From NCBI RefSeq assembly GCF_016807185.1, contig NZ_JAEVYN010000002.1, forward strand, positions 1 through 64,000: a stretch of DNA of 64,000 bases, in the 5' to 3' direction. The stretch comes from Leptolyngbya sp. Cla-17 (GTDB lineage: Bacteria; Cyanobacteriota; Cyanobacteriia; Leptolyngbyales; Leptolyngbyaceae). The notes beneath the pieces are model-generated. The model ran no database searches. It worked only from the letters and a program-made list of their open reading frames with translations, and had not been told where the DNA came from. Made by a program: the position numbers and the translations under genes. Below are positions 32,229 to 41,133 of this stretch, piece by piece; position 1 is the first letter of the stretch; each line of letters begins with the position of its first letter.

Positions 32229-32866
32229 TTCTTGCGCCAAATGATCCGCCAAGTTTAATCTCACCGAATGAGGAATTGCCTTTTAATTCCAATGCGATAC
32301 CGCTGAAACTGGGTGTAATGGCATCGGGTAGCGGCAGTAATTTTGAGGCGATCGTCCAAGCAATTGCCGACCGCCAGCTCAACGCCAAAATTCAGGTCCT
32401 GATTTACAACAATCCAGATGCGAAGGCAGCAGCACGGGCGGCACGCTGGAATATTCCTGCTGTGCTACTGAATCATCGTGATTTTGGCAGTCGAGAGGCG
32501 CTAGACGAGGAGATCGTCCAAACCCTGCGTGATCATGATGTGGATTGGGTGATCATGGCAGGCTGGATGCGAATTGTGACGAGCAGTTTGATTGATGCCT
32601 TTCCTGATCGCGTCATCAATATTCATCCCAGTTTATTACCGAGCTTCAAAGGAGCGCACGCCATTCAGCAAGCATTTGAGACTGGAGTGAAAATTACGGG
32701 CTGCACGGTTCACTTAGTGCGTTTGGAAGTGGACAGTGGACCAATTTTGATGCAGGCGGCTGTGCCGATTTTGCCCGATGATACAGTGGAAACGCTACAA
32801 GCTCGGATTCAAGTGCAGGAACATCGCATCTTTCCACAGGCGATCGCGATCGCTGCCCGATTGTAA
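32225..32866 (+). CDS. purN: Phosphoribosylglycinamide formyltransferase PurN
   Basis: Adds the formyl group from 10-formyl-THF to GAR in purine synthesis. 213 residues: VMASGSGSNFEAIVQAI (phosphate loop), MAGWMRIVTSSLIDAFPDRVINIHPSLLPSFKG with catalytic His in IHPSLLP, GCTVHLV and VDSGPILMQ with catalytic Asp. A 28-residue leader precedes the core. The ATG overlaps the stop of a broken upstream frame. Confidence 0.95.
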   Translation: MILAPNDPPSLISPNEELPFNSNAIPLKLGVMASGSGSNFEAIVQAIADRQLNAKIQVLIYNNPDAKAAARAARWNIPAVLLNHRDFGSREALDEEIVQTLRDHDVDWVIMAGWMRIVTSSLIDAFPDRVINIHPSLLPSFKGAHAIQQAFETGVKITGCTVHLVRLEVDSGPILMQAAVPILPDDTVETLQARIQVQEHRIFPQAIAIAARL

Positions 32867-32957
32867 AATGGCGTTAGAACTTAAATACGCATCACAACTA
32901 TTCGGTCCTCTTGCGCCATTTATTACCTATAAACCGCACGACTGAGCGGCTTAATTC

Positions 32958-33440
32958 TTACCGCGCTCCTCGATCGCGCTCCAAATCATAAATGACTTTC
33001 TCAGCGTACCAGTTGGGTTTTTCCCCTGGATATCGGAGGCTGGCTTGCGTGAATAGCCGATGGGCAGTCGCTTGATCATCATGAAGTAATAGCAGCAGTT
33101 GGCGTTGCAGGGAACGACTTGCCCGATTGAGACTGACACCCTGGGAGGATTGAAGCGATAGATTGGCAGCGGAACGATGGGCAGATGGCGAACGGCGATC
33201 CACGCTCGCTTTTACTCCTTGGTAGAGCGCTACACTGCCACCCACTGCGATCGCTAGTACAGCACCGCGATTCACGTTAGATGTGTCTGCATTGGTTGGA
33301 GAGGCATCCAGGTGCATCGCTCGTGACTCAAACGAGGTCGGTGCTGTCAGGAATGAAGCGGCGAGAACACTACCAGCGATTGTGCTGATTAAGAGAGACG
33401 CTTTTGCGGCTGGTTTAGAAAATACATCAGGACGAAACAT
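32958..33440 (-). CDS. Membrane-associated protein of unknown function
   Basis: 160 residues with two hydrophobic segments (LLISTIAGSVLAASFLTAP and AVLAIAVGGSVALYQGV), a Ser/Arg-rich linker and a helical C-terminus LNRASRSLQRQLLLLLHDDQATAHRLFTQASLRYPGEKPNWYAEKVIYDLERDRG. The last part looks like a conserved cyanobacterial motif (YPGxxxxWxxEKVIYDLERD). No family name known to me. ATG. It is divergent from the peptide-transport gene. Confidence 0.7.
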   Translation of the reverse strand: MFRPDVFSKPAAKASLLISTIAGSVLAASFLTAPTSFESRAMHLDASPTNADTSNVNRGAVLAIAVGGSVALYQGVKASVDRRSPSAHRSAANLSLQSSQGVSLNRASRSLQRQLLLLLHDDQATAHRLFTQASLRYPGEKPNWYAEKVIYDLERDRGAR

Positions 33441-33716
33441 GATTGATTGCCAAACTCTATAAATAAAGGTTCAACCTCTTGATTGTGATCGGTTGCGATG
33501 GCAATTCTGTGACAAATAGATTGCTTCAGGAATGGAAATTCACGCTGCACTCAGTTCATCTGATAGCCCCTCAGCGCCGGGGATTATCCAGGAGATATTG
33601 GGTCAGTAAAGAAGACCTAATAATGATCTCTACCAAATTTTGCGCGTTCTCAAACCTTTGGCACAATTGTGCGATGCTTAACTGCAAAGGTTTTTTCCTG
33701 GTGAGTCAACGATTTG

Positions 33717-35333
33717 ATGCTGCGTCAACTTGGGCGATCGCCCCTTAGATTACTACTCCTATTCTGTCTCTGCTGCGGGTTGGCATTTGGCTGTAGCCGC
33801 TCGACCCCTGAACCCAGTGCTGCGAATCAAACTGGGCGGATTGTGCTGGGCACTACTGCCTCTGTCAGTACGATTGATCCGGCAGATGCTTACGGAATTT
33901 TTGCTGGTAACTTGCTGTATAACTTGGGCGATCGCCTCTATGGCTACAAGCTCGGCACCACCGAACTAGAACCTCAACTGGCAACCGCCTTGCCCAAAAT
34001 CAGTAGTGATGGATTGACTTATACCATTCCCTTAAGAACCGGGGTTGTGTTTCATGACGGCACCCCGTTTAACGCTGAGGCAATGGCGTTTTCCTTGAAT
34101 CGCTTTATTCAAAACAGTGGTTCTCCTGCCTTTCTGCTGTCCGATTTGGTCAAGTCTGTCAAAGCCACGGCAACTCATGAGCTAACGATTCAACTGACCA
34201 AACCCTTTGCTGCTTTCCCTGCGTTGCTGGCGTTTTCAGGCGTTTGTGCTGTTTCTCCCAAAGCCTATGAGATCAAAAAAGGCTCCTTTCAGTCAGAAAC
34301 CTTTGTGGGCACGGGAGCTTATAAATTGGTCAAATATGGCACCGACCAAATGCGGCTGGATGCCTTTGATCAATATTGGGGCAAGAAACCGGAAAACACG
34401 GGCATCGACATTCAGTTTTTTTCCAGTCCTGCCAACCTGTTTAATGCCTTTCGCACGGGGTCGGTGGATGTTGCTTACCAAAGTCTTGCCCTCGGTCAAA
34501 TTCGCACCTTGCAAACTGGAGCCGCGACAAACGGTTGGCAGGTCGTGGAAAAGTCGGGCAGCGGGATTAATTACTTGACGCTGAATCTCAGATCGCCACC
34601 GTTAGATAAGCTGGAAGTGCGGCAAGCGATCTCCGCCATCATGGATCGACCGCTGCTGCAAGATCGGGTTTTTCAAGAACAAATTGAGCCGCTCTATAGT
34701 TTGATTCCGACCAATTTGGATGTGCAAAAGCCAGTGTTTCAAGCATTCGGCGATCGCAATGTTGCTAAAGCCACGGAACTGCTGACTCAAGCGGGATACT
34801 CCACCACAAATCCTTTAAAGCTGGAGTTGTGGTATCGCTCTAACCTGGTCAACGACCAACTAGCCGTCACGACGCTGAGGGCGATCGCCCACAAAAAATT
34901 GGGTGATCTGATGCAAATCGATCTGAAAAGCGTGGAATCTACCACCGCCTACAAAAACTTGGACAAAGGCGCATATCCCATCTTTTTGTTGGATTGGTCA
35001 CCCGACTTTCTTGATCCCGACAACTACATTCAGCCGTTCATGGAATGTACCAAAGGGTCAGCAAAAGGTGGCTGCGAAGATGGATCGAGCTTCCTGCAAG
35101 GCTCGTTTTATTACAGCGATCGCGTCAATCAACTGATCAACCAAAGCCGTAAAGAACAAAACCCCGCTAATCGCAAACAACTGTTTGCCGACCTGCAAAA
35201 CCAGTTAGCCAAAGACGTGCCGTTCATTCCGCTCTGGCAAAATAAAGATTACCTGTTTGCCCAAAAAATGGTTCAAGGAGCCACCCTCGAAGCTACTCAA
35301 AAAGTCCCCTTCTCCACCCTGCGGAAAGCTTAA
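33717..35333 (+). CDS. Peptide/nickel-type ABC substrate-binding lipoprotein
   Basis: Family 5 extracellular solute-binding protein (Opp/Dpp type). Signal peptide with lipobox LAFGCS, so lipid-anchored in the periplasm. Then VLGTTASVSTIDPADA, DGLTYTIPLRTGVVFHDGTPFNAEAMAFSLNRFI, VGTGAYKLVKYG, LTLNLRSPPLDKLEVRQAIS and FLLDWSPDFLDPDNYIQPF, all typical. 539 residues, normal length. ATG 33717 follows an in-frame TTG. Its likely permease partner is 1.6 kb downstream, with an antisense P450 between. Confidence 0.92.
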   Translation: MLRQLGRSPLRLLLLFCLCCGLAFGCSRSTPEPSAANQTGRIVLGTTASVSTIDPADAYGIFAGNLLYNLGDRLYGYKLGTTELEPQLATALPKISSDGLTYTIPLRTGVVFHDGTPFNAEAMAFSLNRFIQNSGSPAFLLSDLVKSVKATATHELTIQLTKPFAAFPALLAFSGVCAVSPKAYEIKKGSFQSETFVGTGAYKLVKYGTDQMRLDAFDQYWGKKPENTGIDIQFFSSPANLFNAFRTGSVDVAYQSLALGQIRTLQTGAATNGWQVVEKSGSGINYLTLNLRSPPLDKLEVRQAISAIMDRPLLQDRVFQEQIEPLYSLIPTNLDVQKPVFQAFGDRNVAKATELLTQAGYSTTNPLKLELWYRSNLVNDQLAVTTLRAIAHKKLGDLMQIDLKSVESTTAYKNLDKGAYPIFLLDWSPDFLDPDNYIQPFMECTKGSAKGGCEDGSSFLQGSFYYSDRVNQLINQSRKEQNPANRKQLFADLQNQLAKDVPFIPLWQNKDYLFAQKMVQGATLEATQKVPFSTLRKA

Positions 35334-35341
35334 CTTTTGAC

Positions 35342-36697
35342 TTAAACCTTGCCAATCATTTTCATTTTCACGCCATTGGCGGGGGCGAGGGTAACTCCTC
35401 GGCGGCGGGGATATTCGGGTTTTGTGTCTGCCAGCGCCAAGTCGTAGCGCATCAAAATCGTGGTCAACACCAGCTTCAGTTCCAGTTGGGCGAGGGCTTC
35501 GCCAATGCAACGCCGCACACCACCACCAAAAGGCAAAAATTCATAGGGAGAATATTGCCGTTCTAAAAAGCGTTCTGGTCTGAAACGATGAGGTTCTGGA
35601 TAAAGGTCTTCGCGTTGATGGGTCAGATAAATGCAACCAACGACAGCAATCCCCGGTTCCAGCGCATAGCCGAGCAGTTCCGTCGGCTCTTGCACCACTC
35701 TTGGAAAGGTGAGCATGGCAACGGGATAGATGCGGAGAGTTTCGTTGCAGACGGCAGAGAGGTAAGGCAGTTTGACGATGCTCATGGGGTCTGACAAATC
35801 GGCAGACTGTAACTCATGCAGCAATCTTTCTCGAATGTCTGGTTGGTGATGAATCCAGTAAAGCGCCCAAGATAAAGCGGTGGCAGTGGTTTCATGTCCG
35901 GCAAACATCAGGGTTGCAAGTTCATCCCGCAGTTCTTGATCGGTCATGGGTTGTCCTACATCGTCGATCGCCGCCATCATCAGCGACAGAATATCCACAC
36001 GATTGGGTTGGGGCTGAGCACGTCGATCGCGAATTTCTGCATAAATCACATCATCCATCTGCTGGCGATCGCGCAGAAATTTACCCCAAGGACTCCACGT
36101 TCCCCAATCTTGTTGCAGCACGGGAAAGAAAAGTGGGCTAGAAGACAATGGCGACGCAAACACATCCGTCAACTTTGTCAGCCTGGTTTTAAGCTCCTGG
36201 CTACGTTCTCCTTCAAACACCCCAAACACCGCTTGCAAAATTACCTGCAACGAAATTTCCTGCATCGCAGTTCGCGCTGAGAAAGTCGTACCTGTTGGAA
36301 TTTTGTCCAAGGTTTTTTCAGTCAAATCGCAAATTAGTTGGCTATAGGTGCGGATGCGATCGCCATGAAACGACGGCATCAACATCTGTCTACGGCGTTT
36401 ATGGCGATCGCCCTCAATCAAAATCATCGAATAATCGCCCAGCAGGGGAGTCAAAATTCGGTTCAAACCGCCTAGTGCCGCATAGGTTTTGCGATCTTTT
36501 GTGAGAATTTCTTGAATGCCTCCAGGCGTATTCACAAACACCAGATTATTGCCAAAGCCGATAACCCCTGCCGAAAAAATGTCGGGATGCTGGCGAACAG
36601 CACCTTCCATGTAGCCAATTGGGTCAGCTACCCATTTGAGCTGTTGTAGCAGGCGCGGCATAGATAAAGAATTAGGAGTTGAAAGAGGCGTGTTCAT
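35342..36697 (-). CDS. Cytochrome P450, CYP110-like
   Basis: A 451-residue haem monooxygenase. I-helix AGHETTATALSW, K-helix ETLRIYP, PERF, and haem-binding FLPFGGGVRRCIGEALAQLELK with Cys thiolate. The start MNTPLSTPNSLSMPRLLQQLKWVADPIGYMEGAV fits CYP110 proteins of cyanobacteria, reported to hydroxylate fatty acids or terpenoids; no substrate can be read here. The frame stays open for 54 more codons upstream, but these come from heptamer repeats, so I chose ATG 36697. It ends 9 bp from the convergent transport lipoprotein. Confidence 0.93.
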   Translation of the reverse strand: MNTPLSTPNSLSMPRLLQQLKWVADPIGYMEGAVRQHPDIFSAGVIGFGNNLVFVNTPGGIQEILTKDRKTYAALGGLNRILTPLLGDYSMILIEGDRHKRRRQMLMPSFHGDRIRTYSQLICDLTEKTLDKIPTGTTFSARTAMQEISLQVILQAVFGVFEGERSQELKTRLTKLTDVFASPLSSSPLFFPVLQQDWGTWSPWGKFLRDRQQMDDVIYAEIRDRRAQPQPNRVDILSLMMAAIDDVGQPMTDQELRDELATLMFAGHETTATALSWALYWIHHQPDIRERLLHELQSADLSDPMSIVKLPYLSAVCNETLRIYPVAMLTFPRVVQEPTELLGYALEPGIAVVGCIYLTHQREDLYPEPHRFRPERFLERQYSPYEFLPFGGGVRRCIGEALAQLELKLVLTTILMRYDLALADTKPEYPRRRGVTLAPANGVKMKMIGKV

Positions 36698-36772
36698 GGG
36701 GATTTGGGGGCTAAAGTCAATACAGAATTCCTTAGCTTTATCATGAGCGATTTGAACCGCGATCGCCAACAG

Positions 36773-36857
36773 AGAGTGCGGAGTTGGCAGGTGCGAAGTG
36801 CGGAGTTGAAGCGATACAACCCTGTACCCCGCACTTCGTACCCCGCACTTCGTACCC
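36773..36857. repeat. Heptamer-type short repeats
   Basis: GTGCGGAGTTGG, GTGCGAAGTGCGGAGTTG and two copies of CCCCGCACTTCGTA: inverted and direct short repeats of the GTGCGGA type, between the P450 and the permease. Confidence 0.8.
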
Positions 36858-36899
36858 AACGCTGCGGTAAAGTATTCCCTAGCTCCTAACCCTTAATCT

Positions 36900-37925
36900 A
36901 TGTCTCGCTCTAGCTCTCTGCGCTACTATATTTTGGCTCGTGTGTTGTTGGCTCCGCTAATGCTGTGGCTGATTGCGACTCTAGTATTTTTGCTGATGCG
37001 GGCGACTCCAGGCGATCCGGTGGATGCGCTGCTCGGTCCACGGGCACCCCAAGCCGCCAAAGATGAATTGAGGCAGCAGCTAGGCTTAGGGCAGCCATTG
37101 TGGGTGCAGTATGTGGGTTACCTAGGTTCTCTACTGCGGCTAGATTTGGGTAACTCCCTCACCACTCAGGGGCAGTCTGTTTGGGGGATTATCCAAAAGT
37201 TTTTTCCAGCAACCGTCGAGTTAGCGCTGTGTAGCTTGGCGATCGCTCTAGTTGTGGGTGTTTCGGTTGGGGTGATTACGGCCTCCCGTCCGAATACATC
37301 GCTCGATTTAGCTGGCAGGCTGTTTGGCATTCTCACTTACTCTATCCCCATGTTTTGGCTGGGAATGTTGCTGCAATTGGTCTTCGCTGTGCAGCTTAAT
37401 TGGTTTCCATTAGGCACTCGCTTTCCGGTCACTATTCCTGCACCCGATGGACCCACTGGCTTGTACATCTTGGATAGCTTACTTCATGCCAATCTTAATC
37501 AGTTTTTTACAGCACTGTATTATTTGGCGTTGCCTTGTCTAACTTTAGGAATTTTGATCAGCGGCATTTTTGAACGCATCGTGCGAGTCAATTTGAAACA
37601 AACCCTCAAGGCAGATTACATCGAAGCCGCACGGGCTAGAGGCATTTCGGAATCTCGTATTCTAGTCTCCCATGCGCTCAAAAATGCTTTGATTCCTGTA
37701 ATCACCATTTTGGGACTCACCTTTGCAGCCTTACTGGGCGGCGCGATTTTGACAGAAGTGACTTTCTCTTGGCCGGGGCTGGCAAATCGGTTGTATCGCG
37801 CGATCGCCCAGCGAGATTATCCCACTGTGCAAGGCATCGTAGTTTTCTTTGCTGCGATCGTCGCAATTTCCAGCATCCTTACCGATATCATCAACGCTTA
37901 TATCGATCCCAGAATTCGTTACTAA
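36900..37925 (+). CDS. Peptide/nickel ABC permease, DppB/OppB type
   Basis: Inner-membrane permease with about six helices. RATPGDPVDALLGPRAP, GQPLWVQYVGYLGSLLRLDLGNSL, the coupling loop EAARARGISESRILVSHALKNALIPVIT and the end WPGLANRLYRAIAQRDYPTVQG are diagnostic. 341 residues, complete; ATG after CCTTAATCT. It probably works with the lipoprotein at 33.7-35.3 kb. The second permease and ATPases are not in the window. Confidence 0.93.
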   Translation: MSRSSSLRYYILARVLLAPLMLWLIATLVFLLMRATPGDPVDALLGPRAPQAAKDELRQQLGLGQPLWVQYVGYLGSLLRLDLGNSLTTQGQSVWGIIQKFFPATVELALCSLAIALVVGVSVGVITASRPNTSLDLAGRLFGILTYSIPMFWLGMLLQLVFAVQLNWFPLGTRFPVTIPAPDGPTGLYILDSLLHANLNQFFTALYYLALPCLTLGILISGIFERIVRVNLKQTLKADYIEAARARGISESRILVSHALKNALIPVITILGLTFAALLGGAILTEVTFSWPGLANRLYRAIAQRDYPTVQGIVVFFAAIVAISSILTDIINAYIDPRIRY

Positions 37926-37974
37926 GAGCCAAGGAAACAGGAAAAGGCTGAAACTTGATTCTGCTTACAGTCCA

Positions 37975-38024
37975 CAACAGTCGTTATGCAGAATTAAGAT
38001 ATGAACGCTGCATGACGACTGTTG
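37975..38024. repeat. Long hairpin after the permease gene
   Basis: Arms CAACAGTCGTTATGCAG and CTGCATGACGACTGTTG pair over 17 bp with one mismatch (G-T wobble in RNA), around a 16-base loop. Weak T-run (GATTTTAAT) after. Could end permease transcription or be a small mobile repeat. Heptamer repeats follow at 38045-38085. Confidence 0.7.
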
Positions 38025-38172
38025 CTGGCGGATTTTAATCTCTACACTTAGCACTCCGTACCTTCTGCACTCCGTACTTCGTTGCCCCAATACATTAAGC
38101 AGACATTAAACATTGCCATCACTTGATCCAAGGCAACGTTATGATATCCCTAATACGCTTCAGGGTTAAAAA

Positions 38173-39465
38173 TTGACCAAAGTTCTGTTAAAAGCTGAGC
38201 CATTTCCCGCAAGCATCGTCCGACTAGATAACGGTTTGACAGTGATTCATCAACATACGCCTGCGATGCCGGTTGCAGCGGTGGATGTGTGGGTCAAAGC
38301 GGGTTCAGTCGTAGAACCTGATGAGTGGTCAGGCATGGCGCACTTTCTAGAACACATGATTTTTAAGGGAACTTCAAAGACCGCCCCCGGCAGATTTGAT
38401 CGCGAGGTAGAACATCGAGGCGGGATCACGAATGCTGCCACCAGTTATGACTATGCTCACTATTTCATTACTACCGCCGCCCAGCATCTTGAAGAAACCT
38501 TGCCATATTTGGCAGATATTTTGTTAAATGCGGCGATTCCTGATGATGAATTTGACCGAGAGCGGGATGTCGTTTTAGAAGAAATTCGCCAATCTTATGA
38601 CAATCCAGATTGTGTAGCATTTCAAGTACTTTCTGAAACCGTTTATCAACGTCATCCCTATGGTCGTCCAATTTTAGGTGACGAGGAAACGTTGATGGCG
38701 CGATCGCCCGATGATATGCGCGCCTTTCACCGTACCTACTACCAGCCCGAAAACTTGACCGTTGTGGTCGTGGGTGATGTGAGTCAGGATGCTGCCCTAA
38801 GCCTGGTTGATCGCACCTTTCACAACTTTTCAGAGCGGGCAACCTGTCCGCAGCATCGTCCTGAAGCAGAACCCCCCATCACGCAAATTCGTCGTAAAGA
38901 ATTGCTGATGCCCCGGATTGAGCAAGCGCGTCTGATGATGGCATGGCTAGGACCTGGAATGGATTCATCGGTACAAAGCTTAGATGACCAGTTGAATGCT
39001 GCCTATGGGCTAGATCTTTTATCCGTACTGTTGGCAGAAGGACGCACGTCTCGACTGGTCTGGGAATTACGAGAACAACGCGATTTGGTGCAAGCAATTA
39101 GCAGTGGTTTTTCTGTGCAGCGCGAATCTGGCTTGTTTACAATTACTGCATGGCTAGAGTCAGATGACTTGGCACGGGTGGAAGCGATTATTTGCGATCG
39201 CCTATCAGAATTGGCATCCGTTCCGATCTCTGAAGCCGAACTTGCCCGCTGCAAGCGATTACTCTGCAATGACTATGCGTTTTCTACCGAAACCCCTAGT
39301 CAACTTGCCGGACTCTACGGCTACTACAGCATAATTGTTAACCCCGAAATCGTTTGCACCTATCCTCAGCGAATTCAGGCAATCCAGCCTGAAGATCTGC
39401 AACGACTGGCTGCTCAATATCTTTCTCCATACCACTACGCAGTAACAGTTGTGAAACCCATGTAG
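38173..39465 (+). CDS. M16 zinc peptidase (active type)
   Basis: Insulinase/pitrilysin-family protein similar to processing peptidase beta chains and the PqqF/YmxG type. The inverted zinc motif HFLEHMIFKGT is at residues 57-67, with the distal glutamate in VVLEEIRQSYDNPD, so the catalytic site is complete. 430 residues, about half of a full pitrilysin, as in bacterial two-subunit forms. TTG start follows GGGTTAAAA. A paralogue lacking the zinc motif starts 155 bp downstream; the two likely form a heterodimer. Confidence 0.92.
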   Translation: MTKVLLKAEPFPASIVRLDNGLTVIHQHTPAMPVAAVDVWVKAGSVVEPDEWSGMAHFLEHMIFKGTSKTAPGRFDREVEHRGGITNAATSYDYAHYFITTAAQHLEETLPYLADILLNAAIPDDEFDRERDVVLEEIRQSYDNPDCVAFQVLSETVYQRHPYGRPILGDEETLMARSPDDMRAFHRTYYQPENLTVVVVGDVSQDAALSLVDRTFHNFSERATCPQHRPEAEPPITQIRRKELLMPRIEQARLMMAWLGPGMDSSVQSLDDQLNAAYGLDLLSVLLAEGRTSRLVWELREQRDLVQAISSGFSVQRESGLFTITAWLESDDLARVEAIICDRLSELASVPISEAELARCKRLLCNDYAFSTETPSQLAGLYGYYSIIVNPEIVCTYPQRIQAIQPEDLQRLAAQYLSPYHYAVTVVKPM

Positions 39466-39620
39466 CAGAGTGCAATTGAGAACCAAATAGAGTAAGCATT
39501 TGCTTGCATCCATCAGGAAGCTGTATGTATTTGCTTCTTTAGATGAAGTTCGCCAAAAATAGCTCCTGAGTCATTTGCTTTTGACCCTAACGTTTAGCCC
39601 CTATCCTGAAGGAATTTCCT

Positions 39621-40949
39621 GTGACACTTTGCACAACCGATTCTCAACCTGTTCAATTAGTCCACCGCACCACTTTAAGCAATGGAATTGTGGTGCTAGT
39701 GACTGAGAATCCAACTGCCGATATTATTGCTGCTCGGCTTTTCCTCCGGGCAGGTAGCCGCTGGGAGCAAGCCCATCAGGCTGGATTATCTCATTTGATC
39801 TCTGCTGTGTTAACAAAGGGAACCGCAACACTCTCTTCTTTAGAAATTGCTGAACAGGTAGAGTCGGTCGGTGCCAGTTTGGGAACTGATGCCACAACAG
39901 ATTACTTTTTGCTTAGTCTAAAAGCGGTTTCAGCCGATTTTAAGGAAATGCTGATTTTGGCTGGAGAGTTGTTGCGATCGCCCACCTTTCCCGAGAAAGA
40001 GCTGGAACTAGAACGCCGCTTAACCTTACAGGCAATTCGCTCTCAGCAAGAGCAGCCTTTCACCGTTGCCTATGACCAACTCAGAAGCAGCATGTATGGG
40101 AACCATCCCTATGCCCTGTCTGGATTGGGCACAGAAGTAACCGTTTCTCAGCTAAGCCAGACTGATTTACTCGGTTACCACCATACCTTTTTCCGTCCCG
40201 ATAATTTGATCATTAGTGTGGCAGGGCGCATTCAGCCGGAGGTCGCAGTTTCCCTCATTGAATCCGTCTTAGGCGATTGGCAAAGCCCAGATGAGCCACT
40301 GCCGATCCTCCAATCTCCGCCCGTTTTAGAAAACCCTGTACACAAAACAACGGCGCAAGAAACCCAACAATCTATCTTGATGTTGGGATACCTTGCTCCT
40401 GCGGTAGTCAGTCTGCCATCGCAACCAGGCTCCCAACCCATTTCACACGGCTCTCCTTCGCAGTCTCATCCCGACTATGCCGCGCTCAAGTTGCTGAATA
40501 CGCATTTGGGGAACGGCCTATCAAGTCGGTTATTTGTGGAATTGCGAGAAAAACGCGGCTTAGCTTACGAAGTATCGGCTTTCTATACAACGCGGCTAGA
40601 TACGGCTCAATTTGTGGCCTACATGGGAACGGCATCAGAGAATACCGCGATCGGTTTAGAAGGATTGCAATTCGAAATTGACCGATTGGGGGTTATTCCC
40701 CTCTCGGCTGAAGAGTTACAAGCCGCTAAAAATAAGATGTTGGGGCAATATGCATTAGGAAAACAGACCAATGCACAGATTGCACAAACGTTTGGCTGGT
40801 ATGAAACATTGGGTTTAGGCATTGAGTTTGATCAGACTTTTCAGAAACAAATCGCCAGCATTACCGCTGAACAGGCTCAAGCGGTTGCTCGGCGGTACCT
40901 AACGAAACCATATGTTTCTCTTGTAGGACCTGCTAGTGCAGTTGGCTAA
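39621..40949 (+). CDS. M16 peptidase family, inactive partner subunit
   Basis: 442 residues with the M16 fold (LSNGIVVLVTENPTADIIAARLFLRAGSRWE, FVELREKRGLAYEVSAFY). The zinc motif HxxEH is replaced by SHLISAVLTKGT, so it cannot bind zinc, like the alpha subunit of mitochondrial processing peptidase. The glycine-rich loop may present substrate to the active partner at 38.2-39.5 kb. GTG start with AAGGAATTTCCT before it. Confidence 0.92.
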   Translation: MTLCTTDSQPVQLVHRTTLSNGIVVLVTENPTADIIAARLFLRAGSRWEQAHQAGLSHLISAVLTKGTATLSSLEIAEQVESVGASLGTDATTDYFLLSLKAVSADFKEMLILAGELLRSPTFPEKELELERRLTLQAIRSQQEQPFTVAYDQLRSSMYGNHPYALSGLGTEVTVSQLSQTDLLGYHHTFFRPDNLIISVAGRIQPEVAVSLIESVLGDWQSPDEPLPILQSPPVLENPVHKTTAQETQQSILMLGYLAPAVVSLPSQPGSQPISHGSPSQSHPDYAALKLLNTHLGNGLSSRLFVELREKRGLAYEVSAFYTTRLDTAQFVAYMGTASENTAIGLEGLQFEIDRLGVIPLSAEELQAAKNKMLGQYALGKQTNAQIAQTFGWYETLGLGIEFDQTFQKQIASITAEQAQAVARRYLTKPYVSLVGPASAVG

Positions 40950-41133
40950 CTGAACTAGAGGCAACTGAGTCGATGGAAATCGTTAAATATACTGGTCTCA
41001 CGGCAGCAGTTTTTAGGAAAAGCCTGGAAATCACCGAATACTTTCTCTAGCTAGCCAAGTTAGTCTGATCACCTATAGGGAGTCTCTACCACCTAGGCAA
41101 TCTGAGCCAGCATGAAACGGGAGGCGTTAATCG

